In this document: piece after piece, positions 25,889-34,367 of the stretch | Layout: every line of letters begins with the position of its first letter | Numbering within the stretch: position 1 is the stretch's first letter | NCBI RefSeq assembly: GCF_002009425.1 | Contig: NZ_CP019936.1 | Coordinates: forward strand, 1,101,001-1,165,000 | Length of the DNA: 64,000 nt | Reading direction: 5' to 3' | Origin: Thiosocius teredinicola | Lineage (GTDB): Bacteria; Pseudomonadota; Gammaproteobacteria; Chromatiales; Chromatiaceae | The notes under the pieces: model-generated | Told to the model about the DNA's origin: nothing | Seen by the model: only the letters and a program-made list of their open reading frames with translations | Database searches by the model: none | Program-made: the position numbers and the translations under genes

Positions 25889-26242
25889 TCGCCTACCGTC
25901 GTTGACCGGGGGCGGCGCTGTGCGTCATGCAGCCCCGGACAGCGCGCAGGACGTTGTGTCGTTCAGCGTTTGACGCAACGTCGCGCTGATCAACCAGTGT
26001 TCCGGCACATCTTCTCTCCCTGGTGTCTCAGCGACCACCCGCACCATCCATCGCTTCACCGACGCCCGATACGGCGGCATCGCCGCACGCGTCAGAGGGG
26101 CAAGCTCTCAGGAAATCCTCAGAGTTGGGTTGTTAACGTTTGCAACACAACGATTCCGAGGCGGGAATCCCTAGCCTACCCAGCCGGCGGCAGGGTGTGA
26201 GCTGGGCTTCCCGACGATAATTTCCGTGAGGTGACCCAAGTC
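25889..26242. other. Intergenic region upstream of the TonB-dependent receptor
   Basis: About 350 bases with no credible gene. I looked for a cobalamin riboswitch and for a Fur-type AT-rich box and saw neither. There is a short inverted repeat GTTGT-N13-ACAAC around 26130-26155. GTGAGGTG near 26226-26233 is the likely ribosome binding site for the receptor. The promoter is presumably here but I cannot point to one with confidence. Confidence 0.5.
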
Positions 26243-28546
26243 ATGGCTCTCTTTGATTCGTCGCACCGCGCCGGCCGTGTGGCTCTCGTGTACTCCCTGG
26301 TTGTCGCTGGGGCAACGCCGACGGCGGTGCGGTCGGCGCAGGCCGTCGATGCGATCGAGGTCATCGGCGTTACGCCGCTGCACGGTACCGGCGTGCCGGC
26401 CGGCGAGTATCCGGCAAACGTCCAGACGCTGACGCGGGACGACCTAGAGGACGGTGGCCTGGATGTTACCGACTCGCTGAACCGCAAGCTGAGCAGCGTC
26501 ACGCTGAATGCCGCACAAAACAATCCTCTGCAACCTGATGTGCAGTATCGCGGCTTTACTGCCTCGCCGCTGCTTGGACTGCCACAAGGTATCGCGGTGT
26601 ACGGCGATGGCGTGCGGCTCAACAGTGTGTTCGGCGATACCGTTCACTGGGACATGATCCCGCAGCACGCCATCGGTAGCATCAACCTGATACCGGGTTC
26701 GAACCCATTGTTCGGTCTCAACACCTTGGGTGGTGCCTTGTCTTACCGAACCAAAGACGGATTCACGACAGATCGGAGCCGCGTATCTGTGCTCGGCGGA
26801 TCATTTGACCGCTGGGAGGTTGCGGCAGAGACCGGTGCGCAACACGGCGAGTGGGCCTATTACCTTGCGCTGTCGTACTTCGATGAAGAAGGGTGGCGCG
26901 ATTATTCGCCGTCGACCGCCCAATCGTTGTTCGGCAAGGTGAGCTGGCAGGCGGGTGTATCGCGTCTGGATCTCGGCATCAACATTGCGGACTCCGACCT
27001 GATCGGCAACGGCGCAACGCCGTCACAACTGTTGGACGAGGATCGCGAGGCGATCTTTACGCGGCCTGATCAGACCGAAAACGAGTTGTTCGCGGTGACG
27101 CTCAACGGCGAGACAGAGTTGAATGAGAACACGTTGCTGGCCGGCAATATCTATTATCGTCAGCACGACATCTCGACGCTGAACGGTGATGACTCGGATA
27201 TCGAGGAATGTGCGCTGCCGGCCAACGCCGGACTGTTATGCATTGAAGATGACGGTACTGAAGAGGTCGTCGAAGATCCAAACGGCAACCCGATCGCAGC
27301 CTCCGAGGCGCTCGAAGGCGCAACCGTCAACACCTCGCAGACCGATCAAGACAGCTTCGGCATGACGCTGCAGGCAACCTTCCTGCACGACCTTGCCGGT
27401 CACGAGAATCAACTGATCGTGGGTGGAGCATGGGACGAAGGTCGTGCCCACTACCGCGCCAAGACCGAGCTGGGTTCGCTCGATGCAACGCGCCTGGCGG
27501 TTGGTGGCGGTGTGTATGACGGCGAGTCGTTCGTCGATGTGAAAACCAGAACGCGCAGCTTTGGCCTGTTTTTCTTTGATTCGCTGCGCGTGAGCGACGC
27601 GCTCACCTTGAACCTGGCTGGGCGCTGGAACAGCACCAACGTGGAACTGGACGACCAGTTGGGAACAGCCCTGAACGGTGATCATACCTTCAGCCGGTTC
27701 AACCCCTCGATAGGCGCCAGCTATGCACTCAAGCCATCGGTGACCCTGTATGGCAGCTACAGCGAGTCCACGCGGGCTCCGACGCCGGTGGAGCTGACCT
27801 GCGCCGATCCGGACGACCCCTGCCGCCTGCCGAACGCCTTTGTAGCCGATCCGCCGCTTGACCAGGTGGTTGCCAAGACATTCGAACTCGGCGCGCGGGG
27901 CCGATCGGGCGGGATTAACTGGAACGTTGCTGCGTTCACCACCACCAACGAAGACGACATCATCTTTATCTCATCCGGCGCACTGACCAGCGAAGGCTAT
28001 TTCGACAACATCGGCGATACGCGCCGCCGTGGCATCGAGTTGGGCGTTTCCGGTAGCGCGTTCTCGGACCGTCTCGACTGGTTTGCCGGCTACACCTATC
28101 TCGACGCCACCTTCCAGAGCGACTTCAGGGCGCCGAGCGAGAATCATCCGCAAGCCGTTGGCGGCGAGATCGCCGTCGAGAAGGGCGACCGCATCCCAGG
28201 TATCCCGGAGCATGTATTCAAGGTCGGTGCCGACTACAAGGTGACGCCGGCCCTGTTGTTGGGCGGTGAGGTTATCTACGCGTCGGATCAGTATCTGCGT
28301 GGTGACGAATCCAATCAGCTCGACCCGATCGATGGCTATGCCGTAACCAATCTGCGCATGCGTTACCAGGTGAACAAGACGTTCAGCGTTATTGCGCGCG
28401 TCGACAACGTGTTCGACAAGGAATACGAGACATTTGGCGTGTTGGGCGAGCCGGACGAGGTTCTCGGTGCAGCCTACGACGACCCGCGCTTTCTCGGCCC
28501 GGGGTCGCCGCGTGGCGGCTGGATCGGTGTTGAGGCGACGTTTTAA
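26243..28546 (+). CDS. TonB-dependent outer-membrane receptor
   Basis: About 767 residues. The N-terminus has a signal peptide-like segment (residues 10-31), then a TonB-box-like IEVIGVTP, a plug domain (VQTLTRDDLEDGGLDVTDSL, and the GVRLNSVFGD and PLFGLNTLGGALSYRTK segments) and a large beta-barrel ending in the classic aromatic terminus (GWIGVEATF). ATG 26243 is preferred to GTG 26231. FecA/siderophore-type receptors are the closest general type I can name; the ligand is not evident. Its dedicated ExbB-ExbD-ExbD-TonB genes follow directly, implying one transport unit. Confidence 0.92.
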   Translation: MALFDSSHRAGRVALVYSLVVAGATPTAVRSAQAVDAIEVIGVTPLHGTGVPAGEYPANVQTLTRDDLEDGGLDVTDSLNRKLSSVTLNAAQNNPLQPDVQYRGFTASPLLGLPQGIAVYGDGVRLNSVFGDTVHWDMIPQHAIGSINLIPGSNPLFGLNTLGGALSYRTKDGFTTDRSRVSVLGGSFDRWEVAAETGAQHGEWAYYLALSYFDEEGWRDYSPSTAQSLFGKVSWQAGVSRLDLGINIADSDLIGNGATPSQLLDEDREAIFTRPDQTENELFAVTLNGETELNENTLLAGNIYYRQHDISTLNGDDSDIEECALPANAGLLCIEDDGTEEVVEDPNGNPIAASEALEGATVNTSQTDQDSFGMTLQATFLHDLAGHENQLIVGGAWDEGRAHYRAKTELGSLDATRLAVGGGVYDGESFVDVKTRTRSFGLFFFDSLRVSDALTLNLAGRWNSTNVELDDQLGTALNGDHTFSRFNPSIGASYALKPSVTLYGSYSESTRAPTPVELTCADPDDPCRLPNAFVADPPLDQVVAKTFELGARGRSGGINWNVAAFTTTNEDDIIFISSGALTSEGYFDNIGDTRRRGIELGVSGSAFSDRLDWFAGYTYLDATFQSDFRAPSENHPQAVGGEIAVEKGDRIPGIPEHVFKVGADYKVTPALLLGGEVIYASDQYLRGDESNQLDPIDGYAVTNLRMRYQVNKTFSVIARVDNVFDKEYETFGVLGEPDEVLGAAYDDPRFLGPGSPRGGWIGVEATF

Positions 28547-28612
28547 CGCGCGGGCAGGGTGCGATGCCTGCTTGTTTAATCGTCGCAATCCTTCGCCACC
28601 CACTGTGATGAC

Positions 28613-29272
28613 ATGAATACAGACAAGCTATTGCCTTTCTTATCGGACTCTACGTTGCTGCAAAGCGGTGGCCCGGTTGTCGTCATCCTGCTCGTCATGT
28701 CGATTGTGGCGACCACCGTGATACTGGTGAAACTGTGGCAATTTCTGCCGTTCGGTATTGGTAGCGCAGCTGCCGTTCAGCGCGTGTTGAAGGCATGGCA
28801 GGAGGGAGATCGGAAGCTCGCCCTCGAACATGCGCGGGCGGGTCGTCAGCCGGTGCAGCGTGTCCTTGTTGCCGCGATCGATGCGATGCTTGCAGGCAGG
28901 CATGACGCGTTCGTCCGCGAAGAAGCGGAGCGCGTTGCTGCCGAATTGCTCGAAAGGCGGATTCGTTACCTGCGGATCCTGGAGGTGATAGCCGCATTGA
29001 GCCCATTGCTCGGCCTGTTCGGCACCGTTCTTGGAATGATCGATGCATTTCAGGCGATGGAAAGCGCCGGTCGCCAGGTGGACCCGGCCGTTCTGTCGGG
29101 TGGGATATGGCAGGCATTGTTGACGACAGCCGCTGGGCTGGCCGTTGCGATGCCGGTCGCCGCGGTGCTGAGCCTGTTCGAGGGTTCGGTTCATCGATTG
29201 CGCCATCAGATCGAGGACGCTTTGACCCGGCTGGTGCTGAGCGCGCATGGGCAAGATCCAGCAGGCGCATGA
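28613..29272 (+). CDS. exbB: ExbB-type proton channel subunit
   Basis: 219-residue MotA/TolQ/ExbB-family inner-membrane protein with three transmembrane helices: about residues 22-42, and two more after the LSPLLGLFGTVLGMIDAFQAM motif, including LLTTAAGLAVAMPVAAVLS. With ExbD it uses proton-motive force to energise TonB. It begins 66 bases after the receptor gene and overlaps the following exbD by four bases (ATGA). Its position in the cassette supports ExbB rather than TolQ. Confidence 0.92.
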   Translation: MNTDKLLPFLSDSTLLQSGGPVVVILLVMSIVATTVILVKLWQFLPFGIGSAAAVQRVLKAWQEGDRKLALEHARAGRQPVQRVLVAAIDAMLAGRHDAFVREEAERVAAELLERRIRYLRILEVIAALSPLLGLFGTVLGMIDAFQAMESAGRQVDPAVLSGGIWQALLTTAAGLAVAMPVAAVLSLFEGSVHRLRHQIEDALTRLVLSAHGQDPAGA

Positions 29273-29658
29273 AGATCCAGATCGCGCACCCACGTCGGCG
29301 CAGTTTGATTGGGCTTACGCCCCTGATCGACGTCGTTTTCATTCTGCTGTTCTTCTTCATGTTGGCGTCCAGTCTCGACAACTGGCAGGGGATGGATTTC
29401 CACCTGGGTGGGACGACCGCAACACTGCCGCCAGCGCAGGACACGTTGCAGTTTGTCGTCCACCCCGGTGGAGCGGTCGAACGCAAGGATCAACGATTCG
29501 GTCTGTCTGCTTTCATTGCGTACGTTGAATCGCAACCACCAGACACTACGATTGTGCTGGTGCCGGCGGCCGACACTCCGCTACAAGACCTGATCGGCGT
29601 CGTCGATGCGGCCCGACTGGCAGGGCTGCAACGCGTGGTTTTCGGCTTGCGCGAATGA
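29269..29658 (+). CDS. exbD: ExbD-type protein, first copy
   Basis: 129 residues with a short basic N-terminus, one transmembrane helix (about 16-38) and a periplasmic domain. LTPLIDVVFILLFFFMLASS carries the essential membrane Asp of ExbD/TolR proteins. ATG 29269 overlaps the exbB stop; a longer frame upstream lies inside exbB and is rejected. The stop overlaps the start of the second ExbD-type gene. Two ExbD proteins next to one ExbB are seen in several proteobacterial Ton systems. Confidence 0.9.
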   Translation: MKIQIAHPRRRSLIGLTPLIDVVFILLFFFMLASSLDNWQGMDFHLGGTTATLPPAQDTLQFVVHPGGAVERKDQRFGLSAFIAYVESQPPDTTIVLVPAADTPLQDLIGVVDAARLAGLQRVVFGLRE

Positions 29659-30062
29659 AACTCGAACTGCCCGACAAGCACCGCTATCGTCCAGCGTCCG
29701 ACGATCAGACGCTGGGACTTATCAACGTCGCGTTCCTGCTTCTGGTTTTCTTTTTGATGGCTGGAACCTTAACGCCGGCTGAGCCGTTTGATCTCGATGC
29801 GCTCCTTATCGCATCGGGAGAGCCGGGCAAACCCGACAGCGACCAGCTGTTGGTCGCTGCTGACGGACGTATCGGCTATCGGGGAACCGTTCATACGCTG
29901 GAGGCGTTGTCTGCGGAAATGTTTGCGCCGTTGGATGGCGTCTTGACGGTCAGGGCCGACCCCGAACTCAACGCGCGGACGATGCTGGGGTTGATTGCCA
30001 AACTGCGGCAGCTTGGCGTACGCGACATTCGCCTGGTGGGTTTGCCGATCGTGACAAGCTAG
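29655..30062 (+). CDS. exbD: ExbD-type protein, second copy
   Basis: 135 residues, a divergent second ExbD. A single membrane helix lies at about 20-42 (LGLINVAFLLLVFFLMAGT). The acidic residue expected in the helix of ExbD/TolR proteins is not present: LINVAFLL replaces LIDVVFIL, with Asn in place of Asp. So this copy may have lost proton-coupling ability and serve a structural role beside the first. The start overlaps the first exbD stop (ATGA). Confidence 0.87.
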   Translation: MKLELPDKHRYRPASDDQTLGLINVAFLLLVFFLMAGTLTPAEPFDLDALLIASGEPGKPDSDQLLVAADGRIGYRGTVHTLEALSAEMFAPLDGVLTVRADPELNARTMLGLIAKLRQLGVRDIRLVGLPIVTS

Positions 30063-30088
30063 TTCGATACCTATCTGCGCTCAAATCT

Positions 30089-30982
30089 ATGCCGATCTCC
30101 GCGACAACTATGCACTGGCTATTCGCCTTCGTTGCTGCGTTGATACTGAACCTCGGGATACTGCAGAGCCTGGAACCCGATGTGGCTCACTCGCCGGCTG
30201 GCGAAGGACCTATCGCCCTGGATATTGCCGTCATCGCATTGCCGGCGGATGCACCCGAGGTGAGCCAAACCGACGATGCCCTACGCGAGAGCGCAGAATC
30301 GGCGGCATCAGAGGCCCAGCAAACAGCCCCGCAAGCCGAACCCGAACCGTCTCCGCCACCTGAGCCACAACCACTGCCGGTCGAACCCATTGCTGATCCC
30401 GACATACAGCAGGTCCTGCCGACGGAGCGCCAACCCGAGGCAGTGCAAGAGGCTGAGAGGAAATTGCCGAAATCCTTGCCCAAGCCCAAGCCCAAGCCCA
30501 AGCCCAAGCCCAAGCCCAAGCCCAAGCCCAAGCCCAAGCCCAAGCCTCCAGCTAAGCCAGACGCAGTTCAGCAAGCGAGATCGCAAACGGTCGAATCACG
30601 AAGTCAGGCACCGACAGCCGCGGCACCGTCGTCGAGCCAGGCTAAGAGAAGCCAAGAGGTTGACGTTCGCAAGAGCACATCCAGACCCTCGGCGGAGGTG
30701 ACTGGGCGTTACACTCAGCAATTGCGGGCCCGCATAGAGCGCGGCAAGCGCTATCCGCGAAAAGCGCTGATGCGCCGAAAGCAGGGAACCGTCACCCTGC
30801 GCCTGTCGATCAATGCGAGCGGATCCTTGCTAAGCGTTGCGGTGGTTGCCACTTCCGGGCACCAGGTACTGGACGAAGCAGCCGTCAGGTTGGCAAGAGA
30901 GGCCGCGCCTTTTCCGAATTTGCCGGCCGGCGAACCGGTGCCGTTCGAGGTCACGGTACCGGTCGTTTACCGCTTGCGATGA
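30089..30982 (+). CDS. tonB: TonB energy-transducing protein
   Basis: 297 residues. One N-terminal membrane anchor (about 8-27) lies before a long Pro-rich periplasmic linker (PEPSPPPEPQPLPVEP, then a run of alternating Pro and Lys), and a C-terminal TonB domain (about 220-297: YTQQLRARIERGKRYPRKAL, then GTVTLRLSINASGSLLSVAV, ending in PFEVTVPVVYRLR). It couples ExbB-ExbD energy to the outer-membrane receptor encoded at the start of the cassette. The Lys-Pro run is encoded by a perfect hexanucleotide repeat and may vary in length between strains. Confidence 0.93.
   Translation: MPISATTMHWLFAFVAALILNLGILQSLEPDVAHSPAGEGPIALDIAVIALPADAPEVSQTDDALRESAESAASEAQQTAPQAEPEPSPPPEPQPLPVEPIADPDIQQVLPTERQPEAVQEAERKLPKSLPKPKPKPKPKPKPKPKPKPKPKPPAKPDAVQQARSQTVESRSQAPTAAAPSSSQAKRSQEVDVRKSTSRPSAEVTGRYTQQLRARIERGKRYPRKALMRRKQGTVTLRLSINASGSLLSVAVVATSGHQVLDEAAVRLAREAAPFPNLPAGEPVPFEVTVPVVYRLR
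30481..30546 (+). repeat. Perfect hexanucleotide tandem repeat, CAAGCC x 11
   Basis: Eleven uninterrupted copies of CAAGCC (66 bases), encoding alternating Lys and Pro in the TonB linker. Because the unit is two codons long, gains or losses keep the frame, so slippage would change linker length rather than inactivate the gene. Confidence 0.95.
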
Positions 30983-31102
30983 TCGTCCCAGGCTGTTGCC
31001 GGTTTCTCAGGACTTACTCATAAACTGCAACCTATCCTTGTTGCGTCCCCCCAAGGTGGCTCGTGTCATTGTGAGACGCGTCAGTTGGACGCCTCGAGAT
31101 TG

Positions 31103-31131
31103 CGGCCGGCGATTCGCCGGCCGTTTTTTTT
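31103..31131 (+). terminator. Rho-independent terminator after tonB
   Basis: A perfect 9-base stem CGGCCGGCG / CGCCGGCCG around an ATT loop, followed by eight T residues (31124-31131). It lies about 120 bases past the tonB stop and 12 bases before the end of the response-regulator gene on the opposite strand. Strong and clear on the plus strand; no matching A-run is present for the other strand. Confidence 0.9.
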
Positions 31132-31142
31132 GTTAACCCTGG

Positions 31143-31832
31143 CTAGACGGCCAGCGGGGATAGATCGAGTTTGAAGCCGGCGCCACGGACCGTGCGGATG
31201 AAGGGTCGCTGGCAATGGGCGTGCATCTTCTTACGAAGGTATCCGACATAGACATCCACGGCGTTGTCCGAGATGTCGCTGTCCGCGCCCCAGGCGCACT
31301 GAATAATCCGTTCCCGCGAGACGACCTTGCCGGCCTGTTCTGCCAGGCACACAAGCAGCTGGAATTCGCGTTCGGTCAACTCGACACGTTCGCCATGGCA
31401 GAACACCTCGCGTGCCCCGCGATCGAGGCGCATCGCTCCATAGTCCACCACGTCATCGGTGTCGGCAGCGCCGCTGCGGCGAATCAGGGCCTTCATCCGT
31501 GCAAGCAGTTCGGCGAAGGCAAATGGTTTGGTCAGATAATCGTCGGCGCCGGCTTCGAAGCCGTCGACTTTGTGCTCGACGCTGTCTCGTGCTGTGAGCA
31601 TCAGCACCGGCGTGGTGATCTGCTGTTCGCGCAAGCGTCGGCACAGTGCCAGGCCGTCGATATCGGGCAGCATCAGATCCAGCACCAGTGATTGGTATCG
31701 CCCGGTGAATGCAAGATCGAGTGCCTGATAGCCTTGCTGCACCCAGTCGACTTCGAAACCGGTCTTGCGCAGTCCCCGTTGGATCATCTGGCCAACGCTG
31801 GAATCGTCTTCACACAGCAGTAGTCTCGTCAT
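31143..31832 (-). CDS. OmpR-family response regulator
   Basis: 229 residues. A receiver domain (about 1-115) has acidic CEDD at the start, the phospho-acceptor Asp in LVLDLMLPD (about residue 51) and Lys in LTKPF. A C-terminal winged-helix DNA-binding domain follows (LTEREFQLLVCLAEQAGKVVSRERI and SDNAVDVYVGYLRKKM). QseB/PmrA-like in general type. Its start overlaps the stop of the sensor kinase gene by four bases. The target genes are unknown; the TonB cassette is convergent with it, so a direct link is only a possibility. Confidence 0.93.
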   Translation of the reverse strand: MTRLLLCEDDSSVGQMIQRGLRKTGFEVDWVQQGYQALDLAFTGRYQSLVLDLMLPDIDGLALCRRLREQQITTPVLMLTARDSVEHKVDGFEAGADDYLTKPFAFAELLARMKALIRRSGAADTDDVVDYGAMRLDRGAREVFCHGERVELTEREFQLLVCLAEQAGKVVSRERIIQCAWGADSDISDNAVDVYVGYLRKKMHAHCQRPFIRTVRGAGFKLDLSPLAV

Positions 31833-33424
31833 GGTTCGTCCAAGCGATTGAGTTCGATGGCCACCAGTGCGCCTTCTTCGGTGTTGCCGATCTGAATGTC
31901 CGCGTCATGTTGTTTGATGATCCAATGGGCGATGGCCAGACCCAGGCCGGCGCCTCCACGCATCCTTCCTCCGCTCGTTTGGTAGTAGCGGTCGAAAAGG
32001 TCCGGCAGGGTGGGGTCGTCAAAACCGGGCCCCTGGTCGAGTATCTCGATGCGCCAGGCATCGTTCCTCTGTATGAGCACGACCCTCACCGTATTTCCCG
32101 GCAGCGAGAACTTGACCGCGTTGTCGATCAAGCCAAGCAGACATTGTCCCAGCCAGCTCGGGTCGGCCATGACGCGTGCAAGCTTTACGTCGTTGCCGAC
32201 CTGCACGTCGATCGCCACCTGCTCGATCTCGGCCAGCCCTCGTGCCTGGGTGCATACCTCTGCGACCAGCTCAACCAAGTCGACGGGTTGCAGCTCGAGC
32301 TGTAACTGGCCGTCCTCGGAGCGCGCGAGTAGCAAGAGATCCTGCACCCGCCGCCGCAGGTACGCAGCATTTGCACTAATGCAACGCAATGACTGTGCCA
32401 TCTCGGGATCGATCGCGTCTGCGTCCTGCAGGGCCAGTTCGGTTTCTCCTATGATGGCGGTCAGGGGCGTGCGCAACTCGTGGCTTACGTTGGCGAGAAA
32501 ACGCTTGCGGCTGTCGTCGATGGATTGCAGCCGCTGATTGGAGCGATTCAGGAGCTCGGTTCGCTCGGCGACCCGGTGTTCGAGTTGTTCGTTGAGTGTC
32601 TCCAATTTGGTACGGTGGTGTTCCACGCGCTTCGCCATACGGTCGAAATGGCGTGCCAGCAGCCCCAGTTCGTCATGCCGAAATGCGCCCAGGTCGCGCC
32701 GCGTGCGCCCAGAGGAGAGCGCCGCAGCGGCGCTGATGATCTCGGAGATGGGTGATGACAGCACACGCCGTACGTGCCACACCAGAAATACCGCCAAAAA
32801 CAGGCAAGAGAAGGCAATCGCGACGCCTGTCGCGAGCAGTGTGCCGCGCAGCTCGCGCATGCCCAGGTCGACGGCCGCGATTTCCCTTTTTTCATCGATC
32901 ACCAGTCGGGCAATCACCGGTTCAATGTGTTGTTTCACGTGGCCAATGAGTTCGGCCGTGAGACCCTTGATGCCGGCGACCTGGCTACCAGGCCCGCCAT
33001 CCAGGGTGAACACCGTCGGGTGATCGAACAAGGCCCGCGTTTGTCGGCGCAGTTCGGCGGTGCGATCGAACTCGTCGTTTTCGCGCGCGCGCTCGTCGTC
33101 TGTTGAGATCAATGCGACTTCGCTGCGCAACACGGTATCGAATTCTTCCAGCAGCGTATCGATGCGGCGTTCGGCGTCCTGGAGAATGGGGTCTGACCGT
33201 CCCGGCGTCATAGCGCTGGCGCGAATCACGACGTAGGCATATATCTCGCTCGAAAGACGCGATGCCAGTTGCAACTGGGTATGCGACTTATCGGCGCGTT
33301 GCAGGAAATAGGATGCGCGCTGAATACCGAGGCTGGCTGCCACGGCCATACCGAGTATCAGACATGCCATGATTCCCAAGGCCATGGCGATCTGCCAACG
33401 GATTGAAATGGCGCGCCGTCGCAT
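31829..33424 (-). CDS. Sensor histidine kinase, partner of the OmpR-type regulator
   Basis: 531 residues: an N-terminal membrane helix (about 12-34), a periplasmic domain of about 160 residues, a second helix (about 193-215), a HAMP-like linker, a coiled coil, HisKA with the phospho-His in SHELRTPLTAIIGE (about residue 316), and an HATPase domain with NAxKFS-like, DQGPGF and GGAGLGLAI boxes. The ligand sensed by the periplasmic part is unknown. It is co-transcribed with the regulator. Confidence 0.92.
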   Translation of the reverse strand: MRRRAISIRWQIAMALGIMACLILGMAVAASLGIQRASYFLQRADKSHTQLQLASRLSSEIYAYVVIRASAMTPGRSDPILQDAERRIDTLLEEFDTVLRSEVALISTDDERARENDEFDRTAELRRQTRALFDHPTVFTLDGGPGSQVAGIKGLTAELIGHVKQHIEPVIARLVIDEKREIAAVDLGMRELRGTLLATGVAIAFSCLFLAVFLVWHVRRVLSSPISEIISAAAALSSGRTRRDLGAFRHDELGLLARHFDRMAKRVEHHRTKLETLNEQLEHRVAERTELLNRSNQRLQSIDDSRKRFLANVSHELRTPLTAIIGETELALQDADAIDPEMAQSLRCISANAAYLRRRVQDLLLLARSEDGQLQLELQPVDLVELVAEVCTQARGLAEIEQVAIDVQVGNDVKLARVMADPSWLGQCLLGLIDNAVKFSLPGNTVRVVLIQRNDAWRIEILDQGPGFDDPTLPDLFDRYYQTSGGRMRGGAGLGLAIAHWIIKQHDADIQIGNTEEGALVAIELNRLDEP

Positions 33425-33686
33425 GTCGGCATTGTGGAGGTGTTGCCCGATTGCGTCGAGGTCTTCCGTCGATCAGCGTTGCAGCGAGCGAACCGATGGG
33501 GTTGCTGGTCGGCCGGCCGGTGACGCCGACAGCGATTGGCAGGGCGTCGACCGATGGTTGTTCAGGCAGTGGTCGCAGTCGGCCCGTCGAAAGGCCAGTG
33601 AACGGTCGGCCGGCTATTCGGGCGGGACGGCATGGAAGGTATACGTAGCGCCGGCTGTCAGCGATGCCCCGTATCGCTGGATACGC
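33425..33686. other. Spacer upstream of the sensor kinase gene
   Basis: About 260 bases between two minus-strand genes. I see no gene, no clear promoter and no strong hairpin. It should hold the promoter of the two-component system. Confidence 0.4.
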
Positions 33687-34217
33687 TTATTCCTCGGCTT
33701 TCTTCGCAATCGGCACGATGGTACTCGGCGCGACTTCGATCAGCTTCAGGCAATGCTTTTCGTCGGCGGAATACTTCGTCAACGCACCAACGTGACAGTT
33801 TCTTGCGGCCTCGACGCCGATCGAAACGATCTCTCCGCAGGTGATGCCGCGGAAGTCGATCTCCTGGTATTGCGATGCGGTCGGCTTGATGTACGAATAG
33901 CCGCGACTGACTGTTTCGAAAGGCAGCTTTTCACCCTTGTAGGCGGTGAAGCGCAGTACCAGCGTGCGGATCTGTGCTTGCAGATCATTTTGTAGCCGCA
34001 AGCCGAGGCGACAACCGCGCGCCAGGTCGGACTTTTTCTCAAGCGTCAGCATTGCGACGGGGTCGCCTTCTTTTTTGCCGGACTCGGTTGCCTCACTCCA
34101 CTTGCCGTTGTCGTGCAGGATCACCTTGCGCCCGTCGGCCGTGACGGCGGTGGTGTCGGCGAAGGCAATCTGGGCAACGCCCAAAAAGACTAAGATTCCG
34201 ATGAGGCGGTGAGGCAT
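33687..34217 (-). CDS. Exported protein of unknown function
   Basis: 176 residues with a signal peptide (MPHRLIGILVFLGVAQIAFA). A short motif DGRKVILHDNGKWSEA follows, as found in many small exported proteins, then a domain with several Cys residues (ARGCRLGL, FRGITCGEI, ARNCHVGAL, DEKHCLKL) that could form disulfides. ATG 34217 is chosen for the signal peptide and GGAG upstream; the frame is open far beyond, without support. It is divergent from the FGE-fold gene at 34368, with 150 bases between them. Confidence 0.76.
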   Translation of the reverse strand: MPHRLIGILVFLGVAQIAFADTTAVTADGRKVILHDNGKWSEATESGKKEGDPVAMLTLEKKSDLARGCRLGLRLQNDLQAQIRTLVLRFTAYKGEKLPFETVSRGYSYIKPTASQYQEIDFRGITCGEIVSIGVEAARNCHVGALTKYSADEKHCLKLIEVAPSTIVPIAKKAEE

Positions 34218-34367
34218 GGGGTACTCCAGTACAGGTTCTTCGGCTGCAATGCTCGCACGAATCGGGTCGCCATTTGAAGTTTGATCGGCGCCGCCCGGCG
34301 GGCGAAAGAAAAAACCGCCTTCCCCGGTCACACCTGGAGCGATTACCAAATGTCGGGAGGACAAACC

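Noticed and set aside
25889..26242. Cobalamin or other riboswitch upstream of the TonB receptor
   Set aside because: I looked for the B12-box core and similar conserved segments and did not find them. The receptor ligand stays open.
30187..30586. Open frames with Gly-Leu repeats on the minus strand
   Set aside because: They are only the reverse reading of the CAAGCC repeat in tonB.
31829..33424. Sensor kinase as the regulator of the TonB cassette
   Set aside because: The genes are only convergent neighbours, and I saw no repeated operator motif in front of the receptor, so I do not claim a link.
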